The notes beneath the pieces are model-generated. The model worked only from the letters and a program-made list of their open reading frames with translations, did no database searches and had not been told where the DNA came from. Below, piece after piece: positions 45,801 through 60,030 of a DNA stretch of 64,000 nt (within the stretch, counting starts at the first letter, position 1; each line of letters opens with the position of its first letter). The stretch lies in contig NW_027488377.1 in the NCBI RefSeq assembly GCF_051014445.1, forward strand, positions 1,984,001 to 2,048,000, read 5' to 3'. Source of the stretch: Colletes latitarsis. Taxonomy: Eukaryota > Arthropoda > Insecta > Hymenoptera > Colletidae. Both the position numbers and the translations under genes were made by a program.

Positions 45801-48800
45801 TCTGTTCAACAAGTGTGTGAGGAACGCGAAAGTACGAGCCTGATGAGGGCAAATCCCAGACCTATCCCAGATCCAACTTGCGTCATCCTATAAAATATTC
45901 ATCGAAACAAGGTTTAATTGTCTGTTTCAGTGTGGTACCATTTTGCTACGTTATCCAAAGCAGAAAAAACCATTGATCAGGACAACATGTATGTTAAAAC
46001 TGCGAAAGTATGACCCTGATGAGGGCAAATCCCAGAAATAACCTAGACCTAACATGTGTTATCCTCCAAAATAGTAATTGAAAACAGGTTTAATGGTCTG
46101 CTTCAGTGTGGTGTCACATTACTACGTGATCGAAACCCGAAAAAACCCAGAATCTGGCCATCAAGTATGATAAATATGGGAAAGTACGAGCCTGATGGGA
46201 GCAAATCCCAGACCTAACCTAGACCTAACATGCTTTATTCTCTAAAATATTGATCGAAACCAGGTTTATTGAACTGTTTCAGTGTGGTACCACATTACTA
46301 CGTGATCCAAAGCAGAAGGAACCCAGGATCTGCTCAACAACTGTCTGAAAAACGCGAAAGTACGCGCCTGATGAGGGCAAATCCCAGACCAATCCCAGAC
46401 CCAACTTGCGTCATGCTATAAAATATTGGTCGAAACAAGGTTTAATTGACTGTTTCAGTGTGGTACCATTTTGCTACGTTATCCAAAGCAGAAAAAACCA
46501 TTGATCAGGACAACATGTATGTTAAAACTGCGAAAGTATGACCCTGATGAGGGCAAATCCCAGAACTAACCTAGACCTAACATATGTTATCCTCTAAAAT
46601 AATAATTGAAACCAGGTTCAATGGTCTGCTTCAGTGTGGTACCACATTACTACGTGATCCAAACCAGAAAAAACCCAAGATCTGTTCAACAAGTGTGTGA
46701 AAAACGCGAAAGTACGAGCCTGATGAGGGCAAATCCCAGACCTATCCCAGACCTAACTTGCGTTATCCTCTAAAATATTTATCAAGACCAGGTTTAATTG
46801 AATGTTTCAGTGTGGTACCACATTACTACGTGATCCAAACCAGAAAAAAACCCAGGATCTGTTCAACAAGTATGTGAAGTATGCGAAAGTATGGGTCTGA
46901 TGTGGGCAAATCTCAGGCCTAACCTAGACCTAACATGCGTTATCCTGTAAATTATTGATCTAAACCAGGTTTGATGGGCTGTTTCAGTGTGGTACGACAT
47001 TAGGTCGTGATCCAAACCAGAATAAGCGAGGGATCTGTTCAACAAGTATGTGAAAAAGGCGAAAAGATGACCCTGATGAGGGCAAATCCCAGACCTATCC
47101 CAGACCTAACTTGCGTCAACCTATAAAATATTGATCGAAACCAGGTTTCATTGACTGTTTCAGTGTGGTACCATTTTGCTACGTTATCCAAAGCAGAAAA
47201 AACCATTGAACAGGACAACATGCATGTTAAAACTGCGAAAGTATGACCCTGATGGGGGCAAATCCCAGAAATAACCTAGACCTAACATGTGTTATCCTCT
47301 AAAATAGTAATTGAAAACAGGTTTAATGGTCTGCTTCAGTGTGGTATCACATTACTACGTGATCGAAACCAGAAGAAACCCAGGATCTGTTCAACAAGTG
47401 TGTGAAAAACGCGAAAGTATGAGCCTGATGAGGGTAAATCCTAGACCTAACCCAGACCTAACACGCGTTATCCTCTAAAATATTCATCAAGACCAGGTTT
47501 AATTGAATGTTTCGGTGTAGTACCACATTACTACGTGATCCAAACCAGAAAAAAACCCAGGTTCTGTTCAACAAGTATGTGAAGTATGCCAAAGTATGAG
47601 TCAGATGAGGGCAAATCCCAGGCCTAACCTAGACCTAACATGCGTTATCCTCTAACATATTGATCGAAACCAGGATTAGTGGACTGTTTCAGTGTGGTTC
47701 CACATTACTACGTGATCCAAACCAGAAGAAACCCAGGATCTGTTCAACAAGTGTGTGAAAAACGCGAAAATATGAGCCTGATGAGGGTAAATCCTAGACC
47801 TAACCCAGACCTAACATGCGTTATCCTATAAAATATTGATCGAGACCGAGATTAATCGTCTGTTTCAGTGTGGTACAACATTACTACGTGATTCAAACCA
47901 GAAAAAGCCCAGAATCTGGCCATCAAGTATGAGAAATATGCGAAAGTGCGAGCGTGATGAGAGCATATCCGAGACCTAACCAAGACCTAACATGCGTTAA
48001 TCTCTAGAATATTGATCGAAACCAGGTTTAATCGACTGTATCAGTGTGGTGCCACATTACTACGTGATGCAAACCAGAAAAAAACCCAGTGTCTGTTCAA
48101 CAAGTATGTGAAGTATGCGAAAGTATTAACCTGATGGGGGCAAATCCCAGACCAAACCTAGACCTAACATGTGTTATCCACTAAAATAATAATTGAAACC
48201 AGGTTTAATGGACTGTTTCAGTGTGGTACCACATTACTGCGTGATCCAAACCGGAAAAGCCCAGGATCTGTTCAACAAGTATGTGAAAAATACGAAAGTA
48301 CGCCCCTGATGAGGGCAAATCCCAGACCTATCCCAGACCTAACTTGCGCTATCCTCTAAAATATTAATCGAAACCGGGTTTAATCGACTGTTTCAGGGTG
48401 GTACCACATTACTACGTGAGCCAATCCAGAAAAAGCCCAGGATCTGTTCAACAAGTATGTGAAGAATACGAAAGTATGTGTCTGATGAGGGCAGATCCCA
48501 GACAAATCCCAGACCTAACTTGCGTTATCCAATAAAATATTGATCGAGACCAGGTTTAATTAACTGTTTCAGTGTGGTACCACGTTACTACGTGATCCAA
48601 TCCAGAAAAATCCAAGGATCTGGCCAACAAGTATGAGAAATATGCGAAAGTACGAGCCTGATGAGAGCAAATCCCAGACCTAACCTAGACCTAACATGCG
48701 TTAATCTCTAGAATATTGATCGAAACCAGGTTTAATCGACTGTTTCAGTGTGGTGCCACATTACTACGTGATCCAAACCAGAAAAAGCTTGTATCTGTTC

Positions 48801-51800
48801 AACAAGTATGTGAAAAACGCGAAACTATTAGCCTGATGAGGGCAAATCCCAGACCTATCCTAGACCTAGCATGAGTTATCCTCTAAAATATTGATCGAAA
48901 CCAGGTTTAATGGACTGTTTCAGTGCGGTACCACATTACTACGTGATCCAGACCAGTGAAAGCCCAGGATCTGGCCAAAAGGATGTGAGAAATGTGAAGG
49001 TATGAGCCTGATGAGGGCAGATCCCACACCTATCCCACACCCAACTTGCGTTATCCTATAAAATATTGATCGAGACCGAGATTAATCGACTGGTTCAGTG
49101 TGGTACCACATTACTACGAGAAGCAAACGAGAAAAAGCCAGGGATCCGTTCAACAAGTATGTGAAAAATTCGAAAAAAAGATCCTGCTGAGGGCAAATCC
49201 CAGACCTATCCCAGACCTAACTTGCGTTATCCTCTAAAATATTCATCGAAACCAGGTTTAATCGACTGTTTCACGGTGGTACCACATTACTACGTGATCC
49301 AATCCAGAAAAAGCCCAGGATCTAGCCATGAAGTATCAGAAATTTGCGAAATTATGACCCTGATGAGGGCAAATCCTAGACCTAACCCAGACCTAACATG
49401 CGTTATCCTCTAAAATATTGGCCGTATCCAGGTTTAATTAACTGTTTCAGTGTGGTACCACGTTACTACGTGATCCAATCCAGAAAAATCCAAGGATCTG
49501 GCCAACAAGTATGAGAAATATGCGATAGTATGAGTCTGATGAGGGCAAATCCCAGGCCTAACCTAGACCTAACATGCGTTATCCACTAAACTATTGATCG
49601 AAACCAGGTTTAGTCGACTGTATCAGTGTGGCACCACATTACTACCTGATCCAAACCAGAAAAAACCCCGGATCTGTTCAACAAGTATGTGAAGAATACG
49701 AAAGTATGAGTCTGATGAGGGCAGATCCCAGACAAATCCCAGACCTAACTTGCGTTAGCCAATAAAATATTGATCGAGACCAGGTTTAATTAACTGTTTC
49801 AGTGTGGTACCACGTTACTACGTGATCCAATCCAGAAAAATCCAAGGATCTGGCCAACAAGTATGAGAAATATGCGGTAGTATGAGTCAGATGAGGGCAA
49901 ATCCCAGGCCTAACCTAGACCTAACATGCGTTATCCTCTAAACTATTGATCGAAACCAGGTTTAATCGACTGTATCAGTGTGATACCACATTACTACGTG
50001 ATCCAAACCAGAAAAAACCCAGGATCTGCTCAACAAGTATGTGAAGAATGCGATAGTATGAGTCTGATGAGGGCAAATCCCAGGCCTAACCTAGACCTAG
50101 CATAAGTTATCCTCTAAAATATTGTTCGAGACCAGGATTAATCGACTGTTTCTGTGTGGTACCACTTTACTACGTGATCCAAAGCAGAAAAAACCCTCGA
50201 TCTGGTCAACATGTATGTTAAAACTGCGAAAGTATGAACCTGATGAGGGCAAATCCCAGACCTAACCTAGACCTAACATGTGCTATCCTCTAAAATAATA
50301 ATTGAAACCAGGTTTAATGGTCTGCTTCAGTGTGGTACCACTTTACTACATGATCCAAACCAGAAAAAGCCAAGGATCTGGCCAACGAGTATGCGAAAAA
50401 TGCGAAAGTACGAGCCTGATGAGAGCAAATCCCAGACCTAACCTAGACCTAACATGCTTTATTCTCTAAAATATTGATGGAAACCAGGTTTAATTGACTG
50501 TTCCATTGTGGTACTACATTACTACGTGATCAAAACCAGAAAAAGCCCAGAATCTGGCCATCAAGTATGAGGAAAATGCGAAAGTACGAGCGTGATGAGA
50601 GCATATCCGAGACCTAACCAAGACCTAACATGCGTTAATCTCTAGAATATTGATCGAAACCAGGTTTAATCGACTGTTTCAGTGTGGTGCCACATTACTA
50701 CGTGTTCCAAACCAGAAAAAGCCCAGAATCTGGCCATCAAGTATGAGAAATATGCGAAAGTGCGAGCGTGATGAGAGCATATCCGAGACCTAACCAAGAC
50801 CTAACATGCTTTAATCTCTAGAATATTGATCGAAACCAGGTTTAATCGGCTGTTTCAGTGTGGTGCCTCATTACTACGTGATCCAAACCAGAAAAAGCTT
50901 GTGTCTGTTCAACAAGTATGTGAAAAACGCGAAACTATTAGCCTGATGAGCGCAAATCCCAGACCTATCCTAGACCTAGCATGAGTTATCCTCTAAAATA
51001 TTGATCGAAACCAGGTTTAATGGACTGTTTCAGTGTGGTACTACATTACTACGTGATCCAGACCAGTGAAAGCCCAGGATCTGGCCAAAAGGATGTGAGA
51101 AATGTGAAGGTATGAGCCTGATGAGGGCAGATCCCACACCTATCCCACACCCAACCTGCGTTATCCTATAAAATATTGATCGAGACCGAGATTAATCGAC
51201 TGGTTCAGTGTGTTACCACATTACTACGAGAAGCAAACGCGAAAAAGCCAGGGATCCGTTCAACAAGTATGTGAAAAATTCGAAAAAAAGATCCTGCTGA
51301 GGGCAAATCCCAGACCTATCCCAGACCTAACTTGCGTTATCCTCTAACATATTGGCCGTATCCAGGTTTAATTAACCGTTTCAGTGTGCTACCACGTTAC
51401 TACGTGATCCAATCCAGAAAAATCCAAGGATCTGGCCAACAAGTATCAGAAATATGCGATAGTATGAGTCTGATGAGGGCAAATCCCAGGCCTAACCTAG
51501 ACTTAGCATGCGTTATCCTATAAAATATTGATCGAGACCGAGATTAATCGACTGTTTCAGTGTGGTACCACATTACTACGTGATCGAAACCCGAAAAAAC
51601 CCCGAATCTGGCAATCAAGTATGATAAATATGCGAAAGCGCGAGCCTGATGAGAGCAGATCCCACACCTATCCCAGACCTAACTTGCGTTATCCTATTAA
51701 ATATTGATCGAGACCGAGATCAATCGACTGTTTCAGTGTGGTACCACATTACTACGTGATCCAAACCAGAAAAAGCCCAGGATCTGGCCAACGAGTATGC

Positions 51801-51989
51801 GAAAAATGCGAAAGTACGAGCCTGATGAGAGCAAATCCCAGAAATAACCTAGACCTAACATGCGTTATCCTCTAAAATATTGATCGAAACCAGGTTTAAT
51901 GGACTGTTTCAGTGTGGTACCACATTGCTACGTGATCCAAACCAGAAAAAGCCAGGGATCTGTTCAACAAGTATGTGAAGAATGCGATA

Positions 51990-54930
51990 GTATGAGTCTG
52001 GCGAGAGAAAATCCCAGGCCTATCCCAGACCCAACTTGCGTCATCCTGTAAAATATTGATCAAAACAAGGTTTAATTGACTGTTTCAGTGTGGTACCATT
52101 TTGCTACGTTATCCAAAGCAGAAAAAACCATTGATCAGGACTACATGTATGTTAAAACTGCGAAAGTATGACCCTGATGATGGCAAATCCCATACCTATC
52201 CCAGACCTAGCATGAGTTATCCTCTAAAATATTGATCGAAACCAGGTTTAATGGACTGTTTCAGTGTGGTACCACATTACTACGTGATCCAGACCAGAAA
52301 AAGCCCAGGATCTGTTCAACAAGTATGTGAAAAACGCGAAAGTATGAGTCTGATGAGGGCAAATCCCAGGCCTATCCCAGACCCAACTTGCGTCATCCTG
52401 TAAAATATTGATCGAAACAAGGTTTAATTGACTGTTTCAGTGTGGTACCATTTTGCTACGTTATCCAAAGCAGAAAAAACCATTGATCAGGACAACATGT
52501 ATGTTAAAACTGCGAAAGTATGACCCTGATGAGGGCAAATCCCAGAAATAACCTAGACCTAACATGTGTTATCCTCGAAATAGTAATTGAAACTAGGTTT
52601 AATGGTCTGCTTCAGTGTGGTATCACATTACTACGTGATCGAAACCCGAAAAAACCCAGAATCTGGTCATCAAGTATGATAAATATGCGAAAGTACGAGC
52701 CTGATGAGAGCAAATCCCAGACCTAACCTAGACCTAACATGCTTTATTCTCTAAAATATTGATCGAAACCAGGTTTAATCGACTGTTTCAGTGTGGTACC
52801 ACATTACTACGTGATCCAAACCAGAAAAAGCCAGGGATCTGTTCAACAGGTATGTGAAGAATGCGATAGTATGAGTCTGATGAGGGCAAATCCCAGGCCT
52901 AACCTAGACTTAACATGCGTTATCATCTAAAATATTGATCGAAGCCTGTTTTAATTGACTGTTTCAGTGTGCTACCACATTACTACGTGATCCAATCCAG
53001 AAAAAGCCCAGGATCTAGCCATGAAGTGTGAGAAATATGCGAAAGTAAGACCCTGATGAGGGCAAATACCAGACCTATCCCAGACCTAACATGCGATATC
53101 GTCTAAAATATTGATCGAAACCAGTTTTAATCGACTGTTTCAGTGTGGTACCACATTACTACGTGATCCAAACCAGAAAAAGCCCAGGATCTGTTCAACA
53201 AGTATGTGAAAAACGCGAAACTATTAGCCTGATGATGGCAAATCCCATACCTATCCCAGACCTAGCATGAGTTATCCTCTAAAATATTGATCGAAACCAG
53301 GTTTAATGGACTGTTTTAGTGTGGTACCACATTACTACGTGATCCAAACCAGGGAAAAACCCAGGATCTGTTCAACAAGTATGTGAAGAATGCGAAAGTA
53401 TGAGTCTGGCGAGAGAAAATCCCAGGCCTATCCCAGACCCAACTTGCGTCATCCTGTAAAATATTGATCAAAACAAGGTTTAATTGACTGTTTCAGTGTG
53501 GTACCATTTTGCTACGTTATCCAAAGCAGAAAAAACCATTGATCAGGACTACATGTATGTTAAAACTGCGAAAGTATGACCCTGATGATGGCAAATCCCA
53601 TACCTATCCCAGACCTAGCATGAGTTATCCTCTAAAATATTGATCGAAACCAGGTTTAATGGACTGTTTCAGTGTGGTACCACATTACTACGTGATCCAG
53701 ACCAGAAAAAGCCCAGGATCTGTTCAACAAGTATGTGAAAAACGCGAAACTATGAGCCTGATGAGGGCAAATTCCAGACCTATGCCAGGCCTAACATGCG
53801 TTATCCTCTAAAATATAGATCGAAACCAGGTTTCATGGACTGTATCAGTGTGGTACCACATTACCACGTGATTCAAGCCAGAAAAAACCCAGGATCTGTA
53901 CAACAAGTATGTGAAAAATGCGAAAGTATGAGTCTGATGCGGGCAAATCCCAGGCCTATCCCAGACCCAACTTGCGTCATCCTTTAAAATATTGATCGAA
54001 ACAAGGTTTAATTGACTGTTTCAGTGTGGTACCATTTTGCTACGTTATCCAAAGCAGAAAAAACCATTGATCAGGACAACATGTATGTTAAAACTGCGAA
54101 AGTATGACCCTGATGAGGGCAAATCCCAGAAATAACCTAGACCTAACATGTGTTATCCTCGAAATAGTAATTGAAACTAGGTTTAATGGTCTGCTTCAGT
54201 GTGGTATCACATTACTACGTGATCGAAACCCGAAAAAACCCAGAATCTGGTCATCAAGTATGATAAATATGCGAAGGTACGAGCCTGATGAGAGCAAATC
54301 CCAGACCTAACCTAGACCTAACATGCTTTATTCTCTAAAATATTGATCGAAACCAGGTTTAATCGACTGTTTCAGTGTGGTACCACATTACTACGTGATC
54401 CAAACCAGAAAAAACCCAGGATCTATTAAACAAGTATGTGAAGTATGCGAAAGTATGAGTCTGATGAGGGCAAATCCCAGACCTACCCCAGATCTAACAT
54501 GCGTTATCCTCTAAAATATTGATCGAAACCAGGTTTAATGGACTGTTTCAGTGTGGTACCACATTACTACGTGATCCAAACCAGAAAAAGCCAGGGATCT
54601 GTTCAACAGGTATGTGAAGAATGCGATAGTATGAGTCTGATGAGGGCAAATCCCAGGCCTAACCTAGACTTAACATGCGTTATCATCTAAAATATTGATC
54701 GAAGCCTGTTTTAATTGACTGTTTCAGTGTGCTACCACATTACTACGTGATCCAATCCAGAAAAAGCCCAGGATCTAGCCATGAAGTGTGAGAAATATGC
54801 GAAAGTAAGACCCTGATGAGGGCAAATACCAGACCTATCCCAGACCTAACATGCGATATCGTCTAAAATATTGATCGAAACCAGTTTTAATCGACTGTTT
54901 CAGTGTGGTACCACATTACTACGTGATCCA
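51990..54930 (-). repeat. Mosaic of overlapping duplications in satellite B
   Basis: Three neighbouring matches with different offsets: about 51,993-52,340 to 53,402-53,750 (1,409 bp), about 52,380-52,815 to 53,964-54,400 (1,584 bp), and about 52,833-53,190 to 54,593-54,930 (1,760 bp). The offsets are 8, 9 and 10 monomers to within a base, so successive unequal exchanges with one-monomer slips are the likely cause. A single-monomer direct duplication also occurs at about 54,860-55,210. Confidence 0.75.
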
Positions 54931-56849
54931 TACCAGAAAAAGCCCAGGATCTGTTCAACATGTATGTGAAAAACGCGAAACTATTAGCCTGATAAGGGCA
55001 AATCCCAGACCTATCCCAGACCTAGCATGAGTTATCCTCTAAAATATTGATCGAAACCAGTTTTAATCGACTGTTTCAGTGTGGTACCACATTACTACGT
55101 GATCCATACCAGAAAAAGCCCAGGATCTGTTCAACAAGTATGTGAAAAACGCGAAACTATTAGCCTGATAAGGGCAAATCCCAGACCTATCCCAGACCTA
55201 GCATGAGTTATCCTCTAAAATATTGATCGAAACCAGGTTTAATGGACTGTTTCAGTGTGGTACCACATTACTACGTGATCCAGACCAGAAAAAACCCAGG
55301 ATCTGTTCAACAAGTATGTGAAAAACGCGAAACTATGAGCCTGATGAGGGCAAATTCCAGACCTATGCCAGACCTAACATGCGTTATCCTCTAAAATATT
55401 GATCGAAACCAGGTTTAATGGACTGTTTCTGTGTGGTACCATATTACTACGTGATCCAGACCAGTGAAAGCCCAGGATCTGGCCAAAAGGATGTGAGAAA
55501 TGCGAAGGTATGACCCTGATGAGGGCAAATCCCAGACCTATCCCAGACCTGACTTGCGTTATCCTCTAAAATATTGATCGAAACCGGGTTTCATCGACTT
55601 TCAGTGTGGTACCACATTACTACTTGATCCAAACCAGAAAAGCCCAGAATCTGGCCATCAAGTATGAGAAATATGCGAAAGTACGAGCCTGATGAGAGCA
55701 AATCCCAGACCTAACCTAGACCTAACATGCGGTATCCTCTAAAATCTTGATCGTGACCAGGTTTAATCGACTGTTTCTGTGTGGTACCACATTACTACCT
55801 GATCCAAATCAGAAATAACCCAGGATCTGTTCAACAAGTGTGTGAAAAACGCGAAAGTACGAGCCTGATGAGGGCAAATCCCAGACCTATCCCAGACCCA
55901 ACTTGCGTCATCCTATAAAATATTGATCGAAACAAGGTTTAATTGACTGTTTCAGTGTGGTACCATTTTGCTACGTTATCCAAATAAGAAAAAACCATTG
56001 ATCAGGACAACATGCATGTTAAAACTGCGAAAGTATGACCCTGATGAGGGTAAATCCCAGAAATAACCTAGACCTAACATGCGTTATCCTCTAAAATATT
56101 GATCGAAACCAGGTTTAATGGACTGTTTCAGTGTGGTACCACATTACTACGTGATCCAAACCAGAAAAAGCCCAGGATCTGTTCAACAAGTATGTGAAAA
56201 ACGCGAAACTATTAGCCTGATGATGGCAAATCCCATACCTATCCCAGACCTAGCATGAGTTATCCTCTAAAATATTGATCGAGACCAGGTTTAATGGACT
56301 GTTTCAGTGTGGTACCACATTACTGCGTGATCCAAACCAGGGAAAAACCCAGGATCTGTTCAACAAGTATGTGAAGAATGCGAAAGTATGAGTCTGGCGA
56401 GAGAAAATCCCAGGCCTATCCCAGACCCAACTTGCGTCATCCTGTAAGATATTGATCGAAACAAGGTTTAATTGACTGTTTCAGTGTGGTACCACATTAC
56501 TACGTGATCCAAACCAGGGAAAAACACAGGATCTGTTCAACAAGTATGTGAAGAATGCGAAAGTATGAGTCTGGCGAGAGAAAATCCCAGGCCTAACCTA
56601 GACCTAACATGCGTTACCCTCAAAAATATTGATCGAAACCAGGTTTAATCGACTGTTTCAGTGTGGTACCACATTACCACGTGTTCCAAACCAGAAAAAA
56701 CCCAGGATCAATTCAACAAGTATGTGAAGTATGCGAAAGTATGAGTCTGATGAGGGCAAATCCCAGACCTATCCCAGACCTAACAAGCGTTATCCTCTAA
56801 AATATTGATCGAAACCAGGTTTAATGGACTGTTTCAGTGTGGTACCACA

Positions 56850-59800
56850 TTACTACGTGATCCAAACCAGAAAAAGCCAGGGATCTGTTCAACAAGTATG
56901 TGAAGAATGCGATAGTATGAGTCTGATGAGGGCAAATCCCAGACCTATCCCAGACCCAACATGCGTTATCCTATAAAATATTGATCGAGACCAGGATTAA
57001 TCGACTGTTTCAGTGTGGCACCACATTACTACGTGATTCAAACCAGAAAAAGCCCAGAATCTGTACAACAAGTATGTGAAAAATGCGAAAGTATGAGTCT
57101 GATGAGGGCAAATCCCAGGCCTAACCTAGACCTAACATGCGTTATCCTCTAAAATATTGTTCGAGACCAGGATTAATCGACTGTTTCAGTGTGGTACCAC
57201 TTTACTACGTGATCCAAACCAGAAATAACCCAGGATCTGTTCAACAAGTATGTGAAAAACGCGAAACTATGAGCCTGATGTGGGCAAATTCCAGACCTAT
57301 GCCAGACCTTACATGCGTTATCCTCTAAAATATTTTTCAAGACCAGGTTTAATTGAATGTTTCAGTGTGGTACCACATTACTACGTGATCCAAACCCGAA
57401 AAAACCCCGAATCTGGCAATCAAGTATGATAAATATGCGAAAGTGCGAACCTGATGAGAGCAAATCCCAGACCTAACCTAGACCTAACATGCTTTATTCT
57501 CTAAAATATTGATCGACACCAGGTTTAATGGACTGTTTCAGTGTGGTACCACATTACTACGTGATCCAATCCAGAAAAAACCCAGGATCTGTTCAACAAG
57601 TGTGTGAAAAACGCAAAAGTACGAGCCTGATGAGGGCAAATCCCAGACCTATCCCAGACCTAACATGCGTTATCCTGTAAAATATTGATGGAAACCAGGT
57701 TTAATTGACTGTTTCACTGTGGTACTACATTACTACGTGATCAAAACCCGAAAATGCCCAGAATCTGGCCATCAAGTATGAGAAATATGCGAAAGTACGA
57801 GCGTGATGAGAGCATATCCGAGACCTAACCAAGACATAACATGCGTTATTCTCTAGAATATTGATCGAAACCAGGTTTAATGGACTGTTTCAGTGTGGTA
57901 CCACATTACTACGTGATCCAAACCAGTAAAAGCCCTGGATCTGTTCAACAAGTATGTGAAAAACGCGAAACTATGAGCCTGATGAGGGCAAATTCCAGAC
58001 CTATGCCAGACCTAACATGCGTTATCCTCTAAAATATTTATCAAGACCAGGTTTAATTGAATGTTTCAGTGTGGTACCACATTACTACGTGATCCAAACC
58101 AGAAAATGCCAGGGATCTGTTCAACAAGTATGTGAAGAATGCGATAGTATGAGTCTGATGAGGGCAAATCCCAGGCCTAACCTAGACTTATCATGCGTTA
58201 TCATCTAAAATATTGATCGAAACCTGGTTTAATCGACTGTTTCAGTGTGGTACCACATTACTAGCTGATCCAAACCAGAAATAACCCAGGTACTGTACAA
58301 CTAATATGTGAAGTATGCGAAAGTATGACCCTGATGAGGGCAAATCCCAGACCTATCCCAGACCAAACATGCGATATTGTCTAAAATATTGATCGAAACC
58401 AGGTTTAATCGACTGTTTCAGTGTGGTACCACATTACTACGTGATCCAAACCAGAAAAAGCCAGGGATCTGTTCAACAAGTATGTGAAGAATGCGATAGT
58501 ATGAGTCTGATGAGGGCAAATCCCAGACCTATCCCAGACCTAACATGCGTTATCCTATAAAATATTGATCGAGACCAGGATTGATCGACTGTTTCAGTGT
58601 GGCACCACATTACTACGTGATTCAAACCAGAAAAAGCCCAGAATCTGTACAACAAGTATGTGAAAAATGCGAAAGTATGAGTCTGATGAGGGCAAATCCC
58701 AGGCCTAACCTGGACCTAACATGCGTTATCCTCTAAAATATTGTTCGAGACCAGGATTAATCGACTGTTTCAGTGTGGTACCACTTTACTACGTGATCCA
58801 AACCAGAAATAACCCAGGATCTGTTCAACAAGTATGTGAAAAACGCGAAACTATGAGCCTGATGTGGACAAATTCCAGACCTATGCCAGACCTTACATGC
58901 GTTATCCTCTAAAATATTTTTCAAGACCAGGTTTAATTGAATGTTTCAGTGTGGTACCACATTACTACGTGATCCAAACCCGAAAAAACCCCGAATCTGG
59001 CAATCAAGTATGATAAATATGCGAAAGTGCGAACCTGATGAGAGCAAATCCCAGACCTAACCTAGACCTAACATGCTTTATTCTCTAAAATATTGATCGA
59101 CACCAGGTTTAATGGACTGTTTCAGTGTGGTACCACATTACTACGTGATCCAAACCAGAAAAAACCCAGGATCTGTTCAACAAGTGTGTGAAAAACGCGA
59201 AAGTACGAGCCTGATGAGGGCAAATCCCAGACCTATCCCAGACCTAACATGCGTTATCCTGTAAAATATTGATGGAAACCAGGTTTAATTGACTGTTTCA
59301 CTGTGGTACTACATTACTACGTGATCAAAACCCGAAAATGCCCAGAATCTGGCCATCAAGTATGAGAAATATGCGAAAGTACGAGCGTGATGAGAGCATA
59401 TCCGAGACCTAACCAAGACATAACATGCGTTATTCTCTAGAATATTGATCGAAACCAGGTTTAATGGACTGTTTCAGTGTGGTACCACATTACTACGTGA
59501 TCCAAACCAGTAAAAGCCCAGGATCTGTTCAACAAGTATGTGAAAAACGCGAAACTATGAGCCTGATGAGGGCAAATTCCAGACCTATGCCAGACCTAAC
59601 ATGCGTTATCCTCTAAAATATTTATCAAGACCAGGTTTAATTGAATGTTTCAGTGTGGTACCACATTACTACGTGATCCAAACCAGAAAATGCCAGGGAT
59701 CTGTTCAACAAGTATGTGAAGAATGCGATAGTATGAGTCTGATGAGGGCAAATCCCAGGCCTAACCTAGACTTATCATGCGTTATCATCTAAAATATTGA

Positions 59801-60030
59801 TCGAAACCTGGTTTAATCGACTGTTTCAGTGTGGTACCACATTACTAGCTGATCCAAACCAGAAATAACCCAGGTACTGTACAACTAATATGTGAAGTAT
59901 GCGAAAGTATGACCCTGATGAGGGCAAATCCCAGACCTATCCCACACCAAACATGCGATATTGTCTAAAATATTGATCGAAACCAGGTTTAATCGACTGT
60001 TTCAGTGTGGTACCACATTACTACGTGATC
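56850..60030 (-). repeat. Tandem duplication of a 1,584 bp, 9-monomer block in satellite B
   Basis: Positions about 56,850-58,434 and 58,434-60,030 match at an offset of exactly 1,584 bp (9 x 176). The copies are near-identical, with visible changes such as GATGTGGGC near 57,277 against GATGTGGAC near 58,861. The second copy ends near 60,030, where CCAAACCAG is replaced by CCAATCCAG. Confidence 0.88.
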
